A DNA stretch of 64,000 nucleotides from contig NZ_CP051488.1 of NCBI RefSeq assembly GCF_014490785.1, positions 124,001 to 188,000 of the forward strand, written 5' to 3'. Below, one piece after another: positions 17,455 to 26,370 of this stretch (its first letter is position 1; the number at the start of each line of letters is the position of its first letter). Under the pieces are notes generated by a model. It had not been told where the DNA came from. It saw only the letters and a list, made by a program, of their open reading frames with translations, and made no database searches. Made by a program: the position numbers and the translations under genes. The DNA comes from Kosakonia sp. SMBL-WEM22 (GTDB taxonomy: Bacteria > Pseudomonadota > Gammaproteobacteria > Enterobacterales > Enterobacteriaceae).

Positions 17455-18045
17455 TTACTTCTGGAATGCTTTTTTTAAGCTGATCCGTGAGATCAGCTCG
17501 GTCAGCGAAAGCACCATGGTGGAGCGCACCACCTGCTGATAACGCTGTTTTTGCATGGCGAAAAAATCTGCATCGCTGGTATCGAACACGGGCTGCGGCG
17601 GCAGGGCGGCGACGCAGTGCAGCTCGCCAAACGGCCCGAGGATCTCATCATCAGTGAAGGCGTACTCTGTGCCATCGTGGTTCAGCTCTTCGCGCAGTGC
17701 CATCAGCAGCTCGGCATCTTCATACTCGGCCCGCGAGATAACCCCGAGGCCGTAAATCAGCTTCAAACGCACAGACAAATTGCCCAGCGGACCGTCGCCG
17801 TCCAGCAGCGGCTCGACGGCATATTTCACCGCGTAGTCATCTTTGCGAAACACCTGCAGCACGAGGATATTGATCGCTTCGTTTAGCAACTCAACGGCGG
17901 CAATCAAAAAACTGCGCACGGTTTTTCCCGCATTCAGACGCTCGAGTACACGGTTTTCGAAAGCCTGGGTGTGTTCCATTATTGCCTGCATATCTGACAA
18001 CTTCGTTAGCTGGCGCGGGATCTCCCGCGCCAATATCGGCATCAT
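17455..18045 (-). CDS. mtlR: Mannitol operon repressor MtlR
   Basis: Negative regulator of mtlADR. It has 196 residues and no recognisable helix-turn-helix, as known for the family. The conserved core from LSDMQAIMEHTQAFENRVLE to SLTELISRISLKKAFQK is intact. The N-terminal 17 residues differ from what I recall of K-12, as expected for this variable end. Its ATG overlaps the mtlD stop by 4 nt (ATGA), so it is translated with the operon it controls. Confidence 0.94.
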   Translation of the reverse strand: MMPILAREIPRQLTKLSDMQAIMEHTQAFENRVLERLNAGKTVRSFLIAAVELLNEAINILVLQVFRKDDYAVKYAVEPLLDGDGPLGNLSVRLKLIYGLGVISRAEYEDAELLMALREELNHDGTEYAFTDDEILGPFGELHCVAALPPQPVFDTSDADFFAMQKQRYQQVVRSTMVLSLTELISRISLKKAFQK

Positions 18046-19190
18046 GCCTGGGATTGATAAGCGTTGACGGCTTCCTGTACCACCGGGCTGTCGGCGTCGA
18101 GACCGGAAACCTGTGCCAGTGCCGCCTGCGGGCCTTTCTCAGCAATAAGCTGAGCCAGCTCCTGCGCCTGCGGATCCTCTTCGCTGCGATAGTGCATCGC
18201 GGCGGCGATCCCTTTCACCAGGTTGGCGTGCGGCAGGTTGTACTCCAGCGTGCCGAGCAGCGGTTTAATCAGACGGTCGCCCGCGCTCAGTTTACGCAGC
18301 GGTTGACGCCCTACGCGCTCCACATCGTCTTTCAGATAGGGGTTCTCAAAACGACCCAGGATTTTCTGAATATAGGCCGCGTGCTTGTCAGCATCGAAGC
18401 CATAACGCTTGATTAACACCGCGCCGCTCTCTTCCATCGCGCCTTTCACCACGGCACGAATTTTCTCATCAAGGATCGCGTCGCGAATGGTTTGATGGCC
18501 GGTCTGTTTTCCAAGGTAGGCGGTTATAGCATGCCCGGTATTCAGCGTGAAGAGCTTGCGCTCAACAAACGCCATCAAATTGTCGGTCAGCTCCATCCCC
18601 GCAATCGTCGGCAGCGCACCTTTGAACTGAGTTTTGTCGACGATCCACTCGCTGAAGGTCTCAACGGTTACTTCCAGCGGATCGTTGTTGGCAGATGCCG
18701 AAGGGGGCACAATGCGGTCGACGGCAGAGTCGACGAAGCCGACATGTGCCTCAACCCAGGCTTTATCCTCTTCGGCCAGCTGGGCGAAAACGTGCCCTTT
18801 CAGCTGGCTGGTGCCGCGCACCATATTTTCACAGGCGATAATGTTCAGCGGCGTATCGACGCCCTGCGCCTTGCGTTTTACCAGCCCTTTGGCAACCGCC
18901 GGAGCGATGCGTTCCAGCACTACCGGGCCAACGGCAGTGGTGACTAAATCGACCTGCGCAATCAGATCGACAACCTCTTCGCCGATGCTGCTCACCGCAT
19001 TGACGCCAGAGACGGTATCCACCTGCTCCTGTTCACCCACTACGTGAACCTGATAGCTGTGACGGGCGTTGAGGGCGTCCAGAACCACCTGATTAACATC
19101 GGCGAACGTCAGTTCAATCCCCGCGTCGGCCAATAGTTTGCCGATAAAGCCACGTCCGATATTACCTGCGCCAAAATGTAATGCTTTCAT
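18042..19190 (-). CDS. mtlD: Mannitol-1-phosphate 5-dehydrogenase
   Basis: Oxidises mannitol 1-phosphate, the product of the MtlA phosphotransferase, to fructose 6-phosphate with NAD+. It has 382 residues from ATG 19190, equal to E. coli; a 6-residue extension to 19208 is rejected. The Rossmann motif is FGAGNIGRGFIG at 6-17. The catalytic lysine lies in the VERKLFTLNTGHA region typical of polyol-specific long-chain dehydrogenases. It is separated from mtlA by a 108-bp spacer with strong hairpins. Confidence 0.97.
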   Translation of the reverse strand: MKALHFGAGNIGRGFIGKLLADAGIELTFADVNQVVLDALNARHSYQVHVVGEQEQVDTVSGVNAVSSIGEEVVDLIAQVDLVTTAVGPVVLERIAPAVAKGLVKRKAQGVDTPLNIIACENMVRGTSQLKGHVFAQLAEEDKAWVEAHVGFVDSAVDRIVPPSASANNDPLEVTVETFSEWIVDKTQFKGALPTIAGMELTDNLMAFVERKLFTLNTGHAITAYLGKQTGHQTIRDAILDEKIRAVVKGAMEESGAVLIKRYGFDADKHAAYIQKILGRFENPYLKDDVERVGRQPLRKLSAGDRLIKPLLGTLEYNLPHANLVKGIAAAMHYRSEEDPQAQELAQLIAEKGPQAALAQVSGLDADSPVVQEAVNAYQSQA

Positions 19191-19219
19191 AGAATGACCC
19201 TTTATCAATGTTTTTACCC

Positions 19220-19285
19220 GAGAGGGCTGGGGTGAGGAACATCACCGCTTCTCCTCACCCAAGCCCTCTCCTCCGAAGAGGAGAG
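19220..19285 (-). other. Two overlapping, mutually exclusive stem-loops between mtlA and mtlD
   Basis: A long arm (19220-19238) pairs with 19252-19270 over 18 of 19 positions, loop of 13. An adjacent hairpin pairs 19266-19273 with 19278-19285. On the mRNA strand its 4-nt loop is UUCG closed by C-G, an especially stable tetraloop. The two structures share bases 19266-19270, so they cannot form fully at once. They could protect the mtlA 3' end and lower mtlD expression relative to mtlA. Confidence 0.65.
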
Positions 19286-19298
19286 AACGTGGAGCGGA

Positions 19299-21212
19299 TT
19301 ACTGGTTCAGTAATGCCAGCACTTCCTCAACGCTTGTGGTGTGCGAGAGACGTTCGACAATCGTCTCATCATCCAGCGCGTTAGTCAGGCTGGTAATGAC
19401 CTGAATGTGCTCGTTATTGCGTGCGGCAATGCCGATCACCAGATGCGCAATCTCATCCTCTTCTTCGCCGAAGCGCACGCCCTGCGGATACTGGCAGAAG
19501 ACCACGCCGGTTTTCAGGACGCGATCTTTCGCTTCCACCGTACCGTGCGGAACCGCAATAGACTGACCAAGATAGGTCGGGGTCAGTTTTTCACGCTCCA
19601 GCATCGCGTCAACATATTCTGGCTGCACATAGCCGCCTTTGACCAGCTGCTCACCGGCAAAGCGGATCGCATCTTCTTTGTGCGTTGCGCTACAGCCGAG
19701 GAAGATATTCTCCGCGCCCAGCTTAAACAGATGGCTGTTGGAGGTATCAAAGCTGTCCTGCAGGCTGCTGTTGACCTTCGCTTCGTTAGTGGTGTGGCGT
19801 TGGGCCGCAACCAGGCGTTCGGTCAGGCCGGTGTAAAGGCCGCTGTCGAGGAAGTTGGTCAGCGAAATATGCTGCGCTTGCGGTGCCTGGCGCATGGCGC
19901 GCTCGGTCAGGTCGCGGTGCGTAATCACCAGATCGACATCGGACGGCAGGCTGTTAATCGCGCTGTTGGTGACAGAGATGTTGCTCAGACCGGCATCCTG
20001 CACTTTCTTACGCAGCACGCCTGCGCCCATGGCGCTGGAACCCATCCCTGCGTCACATGCAACGATGATTTTGCGCACGTGGCTCAGATCGTTAGTCACA
20101 TCTTTCGTTCCCTGCGCAGTCGCAGCACCTTTGGATTCGGCTTTCATATCCTGCATACGGCGGGTTGCCGCTTCGATATCGTCCTCATCCTCTTTCACTT
20201 TGCTGGTTTTCAGCAGGATTGCCGCGATAACGAAGGAGACAATCATGGCTGCGAAAATCGCCGCGAGGTTAGCGAAGTAAGCACCTTTTGGCGTCATCGC
20301 CAGTACCGCGAGGATAGATCCAGGAGAAGCCGGGGAGACCAGGCCGCCGTTCAGCACGCTCAGGGTAAAGACGCCGGTCATACCGCCGAGGATCACCGCA
20401 ATCAGCAGACGCGGGTTCATCAGCACGTACGGGAAGTAAATTTCATGGATCCCGCCGAGGAAGTGAATAATTGCCGCGCCGCCCGCAGACTGCTTCGCGC
20501 TACCGCGACCGAAGAACATATAGGCCAGCAGAATGCCCATACCCGGACCCGGGTTTGCTTCAATCAGGAAGAAGATGGACTTGCCGATCTCATGGGACTG
20601 CTGAATACCCAGCGGTGAGAAGATACCGTGGTTGATGGCGTTGTTCAGGAAGAGGATTTTCGCCGGCTCAACGAAGATGGAGGCCAGCGGCAGCATGTCG
20701 TGAACCACCATAAAGTTCACGCCCGCAGCGAGCGCTTTCGAGAGCACTTCCACCGCCGGGCCAATCGCCAGGAACGCCAGAATGGCGAGGATCATGCCGA
20801 TAATGCCAGCGGAGAAGTTGTTCACCAGCATTTCAAAACCGGACTTGATCTTACCGTCGACGGCTGCGTCAAATTTCTTGATGCAGTAGCCGCCCAGTGG
20901 GCCGGCGATCATCGCGCCGAGGAACATCGGCATATCCGCGCCTACGATCACGCCCATGGTGGTGATCGCACCGACCACGCCGCCGCGATCGCCGCCCACC
21001 AGACGACCGCCGGTAAAACCGATCAGCAGCGGCAGCAGGTAGGTGATCATTGGGCCAACGAGTTTCGCCAGCGTCTCGTTAGGTAACCATCCCGTTGGTA
21101 TAAACAGGGCGGTGATAATCCCCCACGCGATAAAGGCGCCGATATTCGGCATCACCATATTGCTCAGGAAACGACCAAAGCTTTGCACCTTGATCTTGAT
21201 ATCGGATGACAT
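19299..21212 (-). CDS. mtlA: PTS mannitol-specific EIICBA component
   Basis: Inner-membrane permease that imports and phosphorylates D-mannitol to mannitol 1-phosphate. It has 637 residues from ATG 21212 (GGGG ribosome-binding site), as in K-12; the extension to 21353 is rejected. Domain order is IIC (about 1-335, with the substrate motif GGIHE including His256-Glu257), IIB with phosphocysteine Cys386 in VACDAGMGSS, and IIA with phosphohistidine His556 in AVPHGTVE. The IIB-IIC linker carries an acidic KEDEDDIEAA stretch. It is the first gene of mtlADR, downstream of a CRP-rich leader. Confidence 0.97.
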   Translation of the reverse strand: MSSDIKIKVQSFGRFLSNMVMPNIGAFIAWGIITALFIPTGWLPNETLAKLVGPMITYLLPLLIGFTGGRLVGGDRGGVVGAITTMGVIVGADMPMFLGAMIAGPLGGYCIKKFDAAVDGKIKSGFEMLVNNFSAGIIGMILAILAFLAIGPAVEVLSKALAAGVNFMVVHDMLPLASIFVEPAKILFLNNAINHGIFSPLGIQQSHEIGKSIFFLIEANPGPGMGILLAYMFFGRGSAKQSAGGAAIIHFLGGIHEIYFPYVLMNPRLLIAVILGGMTGVFTLSVLNGGLVSPASPGSILAVLAMTPKGAYFANLAAIFAAMIVSFVIAAILLKTSKVKEDEDDIEAATRRMQDMKAESKGAATAQGTKDVTNDLSHVRKIIVACDAGMGSSAMGAGVLRKKVQDAGLSNISVTNSAINSLPSDVDLVITHRDLTERAMRQAPQAQHISLTNFLDSGLYTGLTERLVAAQRHTTNEAKVNSSLQDSFDTSNSHLFKLGAENIFLGCSATHKEDAIRFAGEQLVKGGYVQPEYVDAMLEREKLTPTYLGQSIAVPHGTVEAKDRVLKTGVVFCQYPQGVRFGEEEDEIAHLVIGIAARNNEHIQVITSLTNALDDETIVERLSHTTSVEEVLALLNQ

Positions 21213-21358
21213 AGAACACCCCTTCTTATGTTTGCTAGCGCACAGGCCGGAAGCCCGAGGTTTATTGTTAATGTGGCGGCAGAGGTAGCCGGACCTGAAT
21301 TGTCTGTGATGCGGAATCTGGCACCGAATCATTAACCTGTCCAGATGACACACTTTTA

Positions 21359-21535
21359 TGTGATCTTGATCACGCTAACGCCGGGGGTTATCCACCATTC
21401 ATAGTGATTTGCGTCACAAAAAATGAGTGTAAAAAAAGAACAATGCGCAGGTTTTGCACGGAATTGGGTGATAATTGTGATTTGTGTCACATATTGCTTT
21501 CGGCTGTTTGTTATTTATTTGTGACGAACATCACA
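21359..21535 (-). promoter_or_regulatory. mtlA upstream region with four CRP-type sites
   Basis: The gene-free stretch 21213-21866 holds four matches to TGTGA-N6-TCACA: TGTGATCTTGATCACG at 21359-21374, AGTGATTTGCGTCACA at 21403-21418, TGTGATTTGTGTCACA at 21476-21491 (perfect halves) and TGTGACGAACATCACA at 21520-21535 (perfect halves). A weak fifth, CGTGATCGACCGCAAA, is at 21562-21577. The E. coli mtlA promoter is described with several CRP sites. I recognise no other gene or RNA in this 654-bp gap; the part near yibF is presumably the yibF promoter. Confidence 0.8.
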
Positions 21536-21866
21536 AGATATTTTTCCCGGAAAATTCTGAACGTGATCGACCGCAAAGGGCATCTTTTCAAAAAGCCCTG
21601 GTTGTAACTCCCTTTCACCCTTCAACCAGTAACAATCCTGTGGCAAGAAATTGGCAGCGTAAGGCAAAGCGTATTTGCGTCCGCTTTTACGCTTTAAGAG
21701 AGACGCTGTTATTAAGGGGCGCGCCTGGTTTTAGTTTCCCGCAGGTGAAAAGGACTATTTTATCTCTACAAGCGACGTCAAGGGGATTGAGTGCCTCGCT
21801 GTACAACACCCGCATGTGACGTACACTCTTTTTTATCCCTGCGGCAAATTTAAAAAGGACACGGCA

Positions 21867-22475
21867 ATGAAACTGATCGGCAGCTACACCAGCCCCTTTG
21901 TACGCAAAATCTCCGTCATACTGCTGGAAAAAGGTATTACCTTCGAATTTATCAATGAGCAGCCCTACAGCGCAGAGAGCGGCGTCGGTCACTACAATCC
22001 GCTCGGCAAAGTGCCGGCGCTGGTCACCGATGAGGGGGAGGTGTGGTACGACTCACCGATCATTGCGCAATACATTGACCTGCTCGGCGCAGAGCCGCCG
22101 ATGCTGCCGGACGATGCTAAGGCGGCGCTGAAAATCCGCCAGCTGGAAGCGCTGGCCGACGGCATTATGGATGCTGCGCTGGTCTCGGTGCGGGAATTAG
22201 CCCGCCCGGTAGAGCAGCAATCGCAGGCGGAGCTGCTGCGCCAGCGGGAGAAAGTCTCTCGCGGGCTGGATGCGCTGGAGAAGTGCCTGCAAGAGAGCGA
22301 GCTCGACGTCGGCACGCTCAACCTGGCAACTATCGCCATTGCCTGCGCCATCAGCTACCTCAACTTCCGCCGCGTCTCGCCAGGCTGGAACGTCAATCGC
22401 CCGCTGCTGGTGAAGCTGGTGGAAAATCTCTTTCAGCGTGAAAGCTTTGCCCGCACGGAACCGCCCAAGGCATGA
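21867..22475 (+). CDS. yibF: Glutathione S-transferase-like protein YibF
   Basis: The protein has 202 residues, equal to K-12 YibF, starting at the ATG after AAAAAGGACACGGCA; the extension to 21816 is not conserved. The N-terminal thioredoxin-like domain begins MKLIGSYTSPFVRKISVILL, with Ser/Thr-Pro at the glutathione site. NPLGKVPALV is the cis-proline motif, and DSPIIAQYIDLL is the typical GST 'DSxxI' element. The rest is the all-helical C-terminal domain. No physiological substrate is known. It sits directly before selAB on the same strand. Confidence 0.93.
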   Translation: MKLIGSYTSPFVRKISVILLEKGITFEFINEQPYSAESGVGHYNPLGKVPALVTDEGEVWYDSPIIAQYIDLLGAEPPMLPDDAKAALKIRQLEALADGIMDAALVSVRELARPVEQQSQAELLRQREKVSRGLDALEKCLQESELDVGTLNLATIAIACAISYLNFRRVSPGWNVNRPLLVKLVENLFQRESFARTEPPKA

Positions 22476-22512
22476 TCGGGGTTATGCCCGCCTGAGAAAA
22501 TCGCTGTACAAT

Positions 22513-22543
22513 CCCCTCACGTCAACACCCCTGACGGGAGGGG
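22513..22543 (+). promoter_or_regulatory. Stem-loop in the selA leader
   Basis: CCCCTC (22513-22518) pairs with GAGGGG (22538-22543), and CGTCA (22520-22524) with TGACG (22532-22536), with one A-G mismatch and a 7-nt loop. It lies 24 nt before the selA ATG. In E. coli a SECIS-like element in the selAB leader binds SelB and feeds back on synthesis. The position fits that element, but I do not see the SECIS loop consensus, so the function is unproven. Confidence 0.55.
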
Positions 22544-22566
22544 TAACTCCACAGCCGGGCCTTTTC

Positions 22567-23943
22567 ATGACAACTCTTTACAGCCAGATTCCTTCGACCG
22601 ATCGCCTGTTACGTGACGAGGCGTTCGCACCGCTGTTAACCACCTATGGCCACAGCCGCGTCACGCAAACCCTGCGTCAGTTGCAGGACGACGCGCGCGC
22701 GGAGATCCGCGACGCCCAGCGCTTGCCAGCGTGGTGTGAAAACTGGGCGCAGGCTGCGTTACAGCGCCTGGCGCAGGAGAACAGCCGCGCGCTGCGCCCG
22801 GTGTTTAACCTCAGCGGCACGGTGCTGCACACTAACCTCGGGCGCGCGGTGCAGTCGCAGGCGGCGATAGAGGCGGTGACGACGGCGATGAGCTCGGCGG
22901 TAACGCTGGAGTACGATCTCGACGGCGCCGGGCGCGGCCATCGCGATCGCGCCATCGCGGCGCTGCTTTGCCAGTTAACCGGCGCGGAAGATGCCTGCAT
23001 CGTCAACAACAATGCCGCGGCGGTGCTGCTGATGCTGGCGGCAACATCGGCCGGTGGTGAAGTGGTGGTATCGCGCGGCGAACTGGTGGAGATTGGCGGC
23101 GCGTTTCGTATTCCCGATGTGATGCGCCAGGCGGGCTGCATTCTGCATGAAGTGGGCACCACTAACCGCACCCACGCCAAAGATTACCGCCAGGCGATCA
23201 ACGCCAACACCGCGTCGCTGATGAAAGTTCACACCAGTAACTACCACATTGCAGGCTTTACCAAAGCGGTGGAGGAGGCCGAGCTGGTTGAACTGGCGCA
23301 GGAAGCCGACCTGCCGGTGATGGTCGATCTCGGCAGCGGCTCGCTGGTCGATTTAAGTCTCTACGGTTTACCGAAAGAGCCGATGCCGCAGGCGCTGATC
23401 GCCGCGGGCGCCAGCCTGGTGAGCTTCTCCGGCGATAAGCTGCTCGGCGGGCCTCAGGCGGGAATTATCGTCGGTAAAAAGGCGCTGATTGAGCAGCTGC
23501 AACACCACCCGCTGAAACGCGCGCTGCGGGCGGATAAAATGACCCTCGCGGCGCTGGAAGCCACGCTGCGCCTCTATCTGCACCCGGAAAAATTAACGCA
23601 AAACCTGCCGACGCTGCGCTATCTCACCCGCCCAGAGGCGGAGATCCGCGACCAGGCCCAGCGCCTGTGCGACGCGCTTGCCGCCCGCTACAGCGAGTTT
23701 GCGCTGCGCGTCGAGCCGTGCCTGTCGCAAATCGGTAGCGGGTCGCTGCCCGTCGAGCGGCTGCCCGGTGCGGCGCTGACCTTTACGCCGCATGACGGCA
23801 GTGGTCGTCAGCTGGAGGCGCTTGCAACCCATTGGCGCGCGCTGCCGCAGCCGGTGATTGGTCGTATCTATGAGGGCCGTCTGTGGCTCGATTGCCGCTG
23901 TCTTGATGATGAATCCCGCTTGCTGGAGATGTTGCTGAAATGA
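22567..23943 (+). CDS. selA: L-seryl-tRNA(Sec) selenium transferase
   Basis: PLP enzyme that converts Ser-tRNA(Sec) to Sec-tRNA(Sec) with selenophosphate; forms a large ring-shaped decamer. It has 458 residues, about five shorter than E. coli. The PLP lysine is Lys291 in SFSGDKLLGGPQAG. The N-terminal tRNA-binding part and the RPVFNLSGTVLHTNLGRA core are conserved. The chosen start has a weak ribosome-binding site (GGGCCTTTTC), with a strong hairpin upstream. Its stop overlaps the selB start by 4 nt. Confidence 0.95.
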   Translation: MTTLYSQIPSTDRLLRDEAFAPLLTTYGHSRVTQTLRQLQDDARAEIRDAQRLPAWCENWAQAALQRLAQENSRALRPVFNLSGTVLHTNLGRAVQSQAAIEAVTTAMSSAVTLEYDLDGAGRGHRDRAIAALLCQLTGAEDACIVNNNAAAVLLMLAATSAGGEVVVSRGELVEIGGAFRIPDVMRQAGCILHEVGTTNRTHAKDYRQAINANTASLMKVHTSNYHIAGFTKAVEEAELVELAQEADLPVMVDLGSGSLVDLSLYGLPKEPMPQALIAAGASLVSFSGDKLLGGPQAGIIVGKKALIEQLQHHPLKRALRADKMTLAALEATLRLYLHPEKLTQNLPTLRYLTRPEAEIRDQAQRLCDALAARYSEFALRVEPCLSQIGSGSLPVERLPGAALTFTPHDGSGRQLEALATHWRALPQPVIGRIYEGRLWLDCRCLDDESRLLEMLLK

Positions 23944-25790
23944 TTATTGCCACTGCCGGGCACGTTGACCACGGCAAAACCACCCTGATCGAAGCCATTA
24001 CCGGCGTTAACGCCGACCGCCTGCCGGAAGAGAAGCGTCGCGGCATGACCATCGATCTGGGCTACGCCTACTGGCCACAGCCGGATGGCCGCGTGCCGGG
24101 CTTTATTGATGTGCCGGGGCATGAAAAATTCCTCAGTAATATGCTGGCGGGCGTCGGCGGTATCGATCATGCGCTGCTGGTGGTGGCCTGCGACGATGGC
24201 GTGATGGCGCAGACCCGTGAACACCTGGCGATTTTGCAGCTGACCGGCAACCCGGCGTTGACCGTCGCGCTTACCAAAGCCGATCGCGTTGACGAAGCGC
24301 GCATCGCCGAGGTGTGCGAAGAGGTGGAGAAGACCTTACGAGCGTTTGGCTACCCGCAGGCGACACTGTTTGTCACTGCCGCCGCCGAGATGCGCGGCAT
24401 TGATGAACTGCGCGCGCACCTGTTGCAGCTGCAGGAGCGGGCGCACCCGGAGCATCAGCGCTTCCGGCTGGCGCTGGATCGCGCCTTTACGGTGAAAGGG
24501 GCAGGGCTGGTTGTTACCGGCACGGCGCTCTCCGGCGATGTCCGCATTGGCGATACGCTGTGGCTCACTGGTGTTAATAAGCCGATGCGCGTGCGTGGTC
24601 TGCATGCGCAGAACCAGGCCGTTGAGCGTGCCCACGCCGGGCAGCGCATTGCGCTAAACATTGCTGGTGATGCAGAAAAAGAGGCGCTCAATCGCGGTGA
24701 CTGGCTGCTGTCGCAACAGCCGCCTGAGCCAACGGAGCGGGTGATCGTTGCCCTTCATAGCCATACGCCGCTCACCCAGTGGCAGCCGCTGCATATTCAT
24801 CACGCTGCCAGCCATGTTACCGGGCGCGTGTCGCTGCTGGAGGATGACTTAGCCGAGCTGGTGCTGGATACGCCGCTGTGGCTGGCAGATAACGACCGGC
24901 TGGTGCTGCGCGATATCTCCGCGCGCACTACGCTGGCTGGCGCTCGCGTGGTGACGCTGAACTCGCCGCGGCGCGGCAAGCGCAAAGCGGATTATCTGGC
25001 GTGGATCGCCGACCTTGCCCGTGCAGAAGACGATACCCAGGCATTAAACGCGCATCTGTCGCGCGGCGCGGTGGATCTCACCGCCTTCGGCTGGGCGCGC
25101 CAGCTCAGCACAAGCGGCCTGAATCTGTTGCTGGAGAACCCCTGTTTTATTCGTGCCGGTAATAACCTGCTCGATGCGCCGATTGCCGCCCGCTGGCAGC
25201 GCAAGCTGCTGGAGACGCTGGCGACCTATCATCAGCAGCACCATGACGAACCTGGCCCTGGCCGCGAGCGTTTACGCCGCATGGCGCTGCCGATGGAGGA
25301 TGAAGCGCTGGTCTTAACGCTGATTGAGCGTATGCGTGAGAGCGGCGATATCCAGAGCCATCACGGCTGGCTGCATCTGCCGGAGCATAAAGCCGGTTTT
25401 AACGATGAGCAGGCACAGTTGTGGCAGAAAGCCGCACCGCTTTTTGGGGATGAGCCCTGGTGGGTGCGTGATGTGGCGCGTGAAACGGGGGTTGATGAGC
25501 AGGTGATGCGCGGCGTACTGCGCCAGGCGGCGCAGCAGGGGCTGATCACCGCCATCGTGAAAGACCGCTACTACCGCAACGATCGCATTGTCACCTTCGC
25601 CAGCATGATCCGCGATCTCGATCAGGGGCGCGGCTCTACCAGCGCGGCGGATTTCCGCGACCAGCTCAATGTCGGGCGCAAGCTGGCGATTCAAATTCTC
25701 GAGTACTTCGATCGCATTGGTTTTACCCGCCGCCGGGGCAACGACCATATTCTGCGCGACAAGGCGCTCTTTATTAACGAGAAGGGGTAA
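23940..25790 (+). CDS. selB: Selenocysteine-specific elongation factor SelB
   Basis: GTPase that binds Sec-tRNA(Sec) and the SECIS mRNA hairpin to insert selenocysteine at UGA codons. It has 616 residues. An EF-Tu-like G domain has AGHVDHGKTT (G1), DVPGHEKF (G3) and TKAD (G4), followed by two beta-barrel domains. The C-terminal third carries four winged-helix modules that bind the SECIS, ending near HILRDKALFINEKG. It is coupled to selA by ATGA. I saw neither the tRNA-Sec gene (selC) nor a selenoprotein gene in this window. Confidence 0.95.
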   Translation: MIIATAGHVDHGKTTLIEAITGVNADRLPEEKRRGMTIDLGYAYWPQPDGRVPGFIDVPGHEKFLSNMLAGVGGIDHALLVVACDDGVMAQTREHLAILQLTGNPALTVALTKADRVDEARIAEVCEEVEKTLRAFGYPQATLFVTAAAEMRGIDELRAHLLQLQERAHPEHQRFRLALDRAFTVKGAGLVVTGTALSGDVRIGDTLWLTGVNKPMRVRGLHAQNQAVERAHAGQRIALNIAGDAEKEALNRGDWLLSQQPPEPTERVIVALHSHTPLTQWQPLHIHHAASHVTGRVSLLEDDLAELVLDTPLWLADNDRLVLRDISARTTLAGARVVTLNSPRRGKRKADYLAWIADLARAEDDTQALNAHLSRGAVDLTAFGWARQLSTSGLNLLLENPCFIRAGNNLLDAPIAARWQRKLLETLATYHQQHHDEPGPGRERLRRMALPMEDEALVLTLIERMRESGDIQSHHGWLHLPEHKAGFNDEQAQLWQKAAPLFGDEPWWVRDVARETGVDEQVMRGVLRQAAQQGLITAIVKDRYYRNDRIVTFASMIRDLDQGRGSTSAADFRDQLNVGRKLAIQILEYFDRIGFTRRRGNDHILRDKALFINEKG

Positions 25791-25895
25791 GCCGCTTCGC
25801 TGGGGGGAAATCCACCGATCTGCCGGGTGCGATCAAAGCGCGCAGGCGGCCTCTTCTGGCACTCTCGCTCTTTTCAGCCTCAGGCGGGAGGATGT

Positions 25896-26363
25896 GTGAA
25901 TCGATTTATCATCGCCGATGCGGCAAAGTGCATCGGCTGCCGCACCTGCGAAGTGACCTGTGCAGTGTCGCACCAGCAGGATCAGGAGTGCTCGAGCCTT
26001 AACCCTGCCCGTTTCTCTTCACGCATTCGCGTGGTCAAAACCGGCGACTTTTCCACGGCGGTCACCTGCCATCACTGTGAAGAGGCGCCCTGCGCCAGAG
26101 CCTGCCCGGTTGGTGCCATTTACCGTGCGCAGGGCGCAGTGCTGGTGGAGCAGGCGCGCTGTATTGGCTGCAAAAGCTGCATGGTTGCCTGCCCCTTCGG
26201 CGCGATGGAGGTGACTTCAGCGCCGCTGCAGGCGCTGAAGTGCGATCTCTGTCAGCACCGCGACGAGGGGCCTGCCTGCGTTGAGGCCTGCCCGACGAGC
26301 GCGCTGAGTTGTGTCGATCCTGCGCGGTTACGCGAAGCGCGGCTAAAAAGCCTGCCTGCATAA
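25896..26363 (+). CDS. ysaA: Four-cluster [4Fe-4S] ferredoxin-like electron-transfer protein YsaA
   Basis: HydN/DmsB-type iron-sulfur protein without a signal peptide, so probably cytosolic. A GTG start at 25896 is chosen because GGGAGG lies 5 bp upstream and it gives the conserved NRFIIADAAKCIGCRTCE start (155 residues). Four Cys clusters are visible: CIGCRTCEVTC, CHHCEEAPCARAC, CIGCKSCMVAC and CDLC...CVEAC, enough for four [4Fe-4S] centres. The partner enzyme is unknown. It follows selB by 105 bp and converges with avtA, 7 bp away. Confidence 0.9.
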   Translation: MNRFIIADAAKCIGCRTCEVTCAVSHQQDQECSSLNPARFSSRIRVVKTGDFSTAVTCHHCEEAPCARACPVGAIYRAQGAVLVEQARCIGCKSCMVACPFGAMEVTSAPLQALKCDLCQHRDEGPACVEACPTSALSCVDPARLREARLKSLPA

Positions 26364-26370
26364 CCCTCTG

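Noticed and set aside
19341..20618. 425-residue antisense frame over mtlA
   Set aside because: Shadow of mtlA, with no ribosome-binding site or family features.
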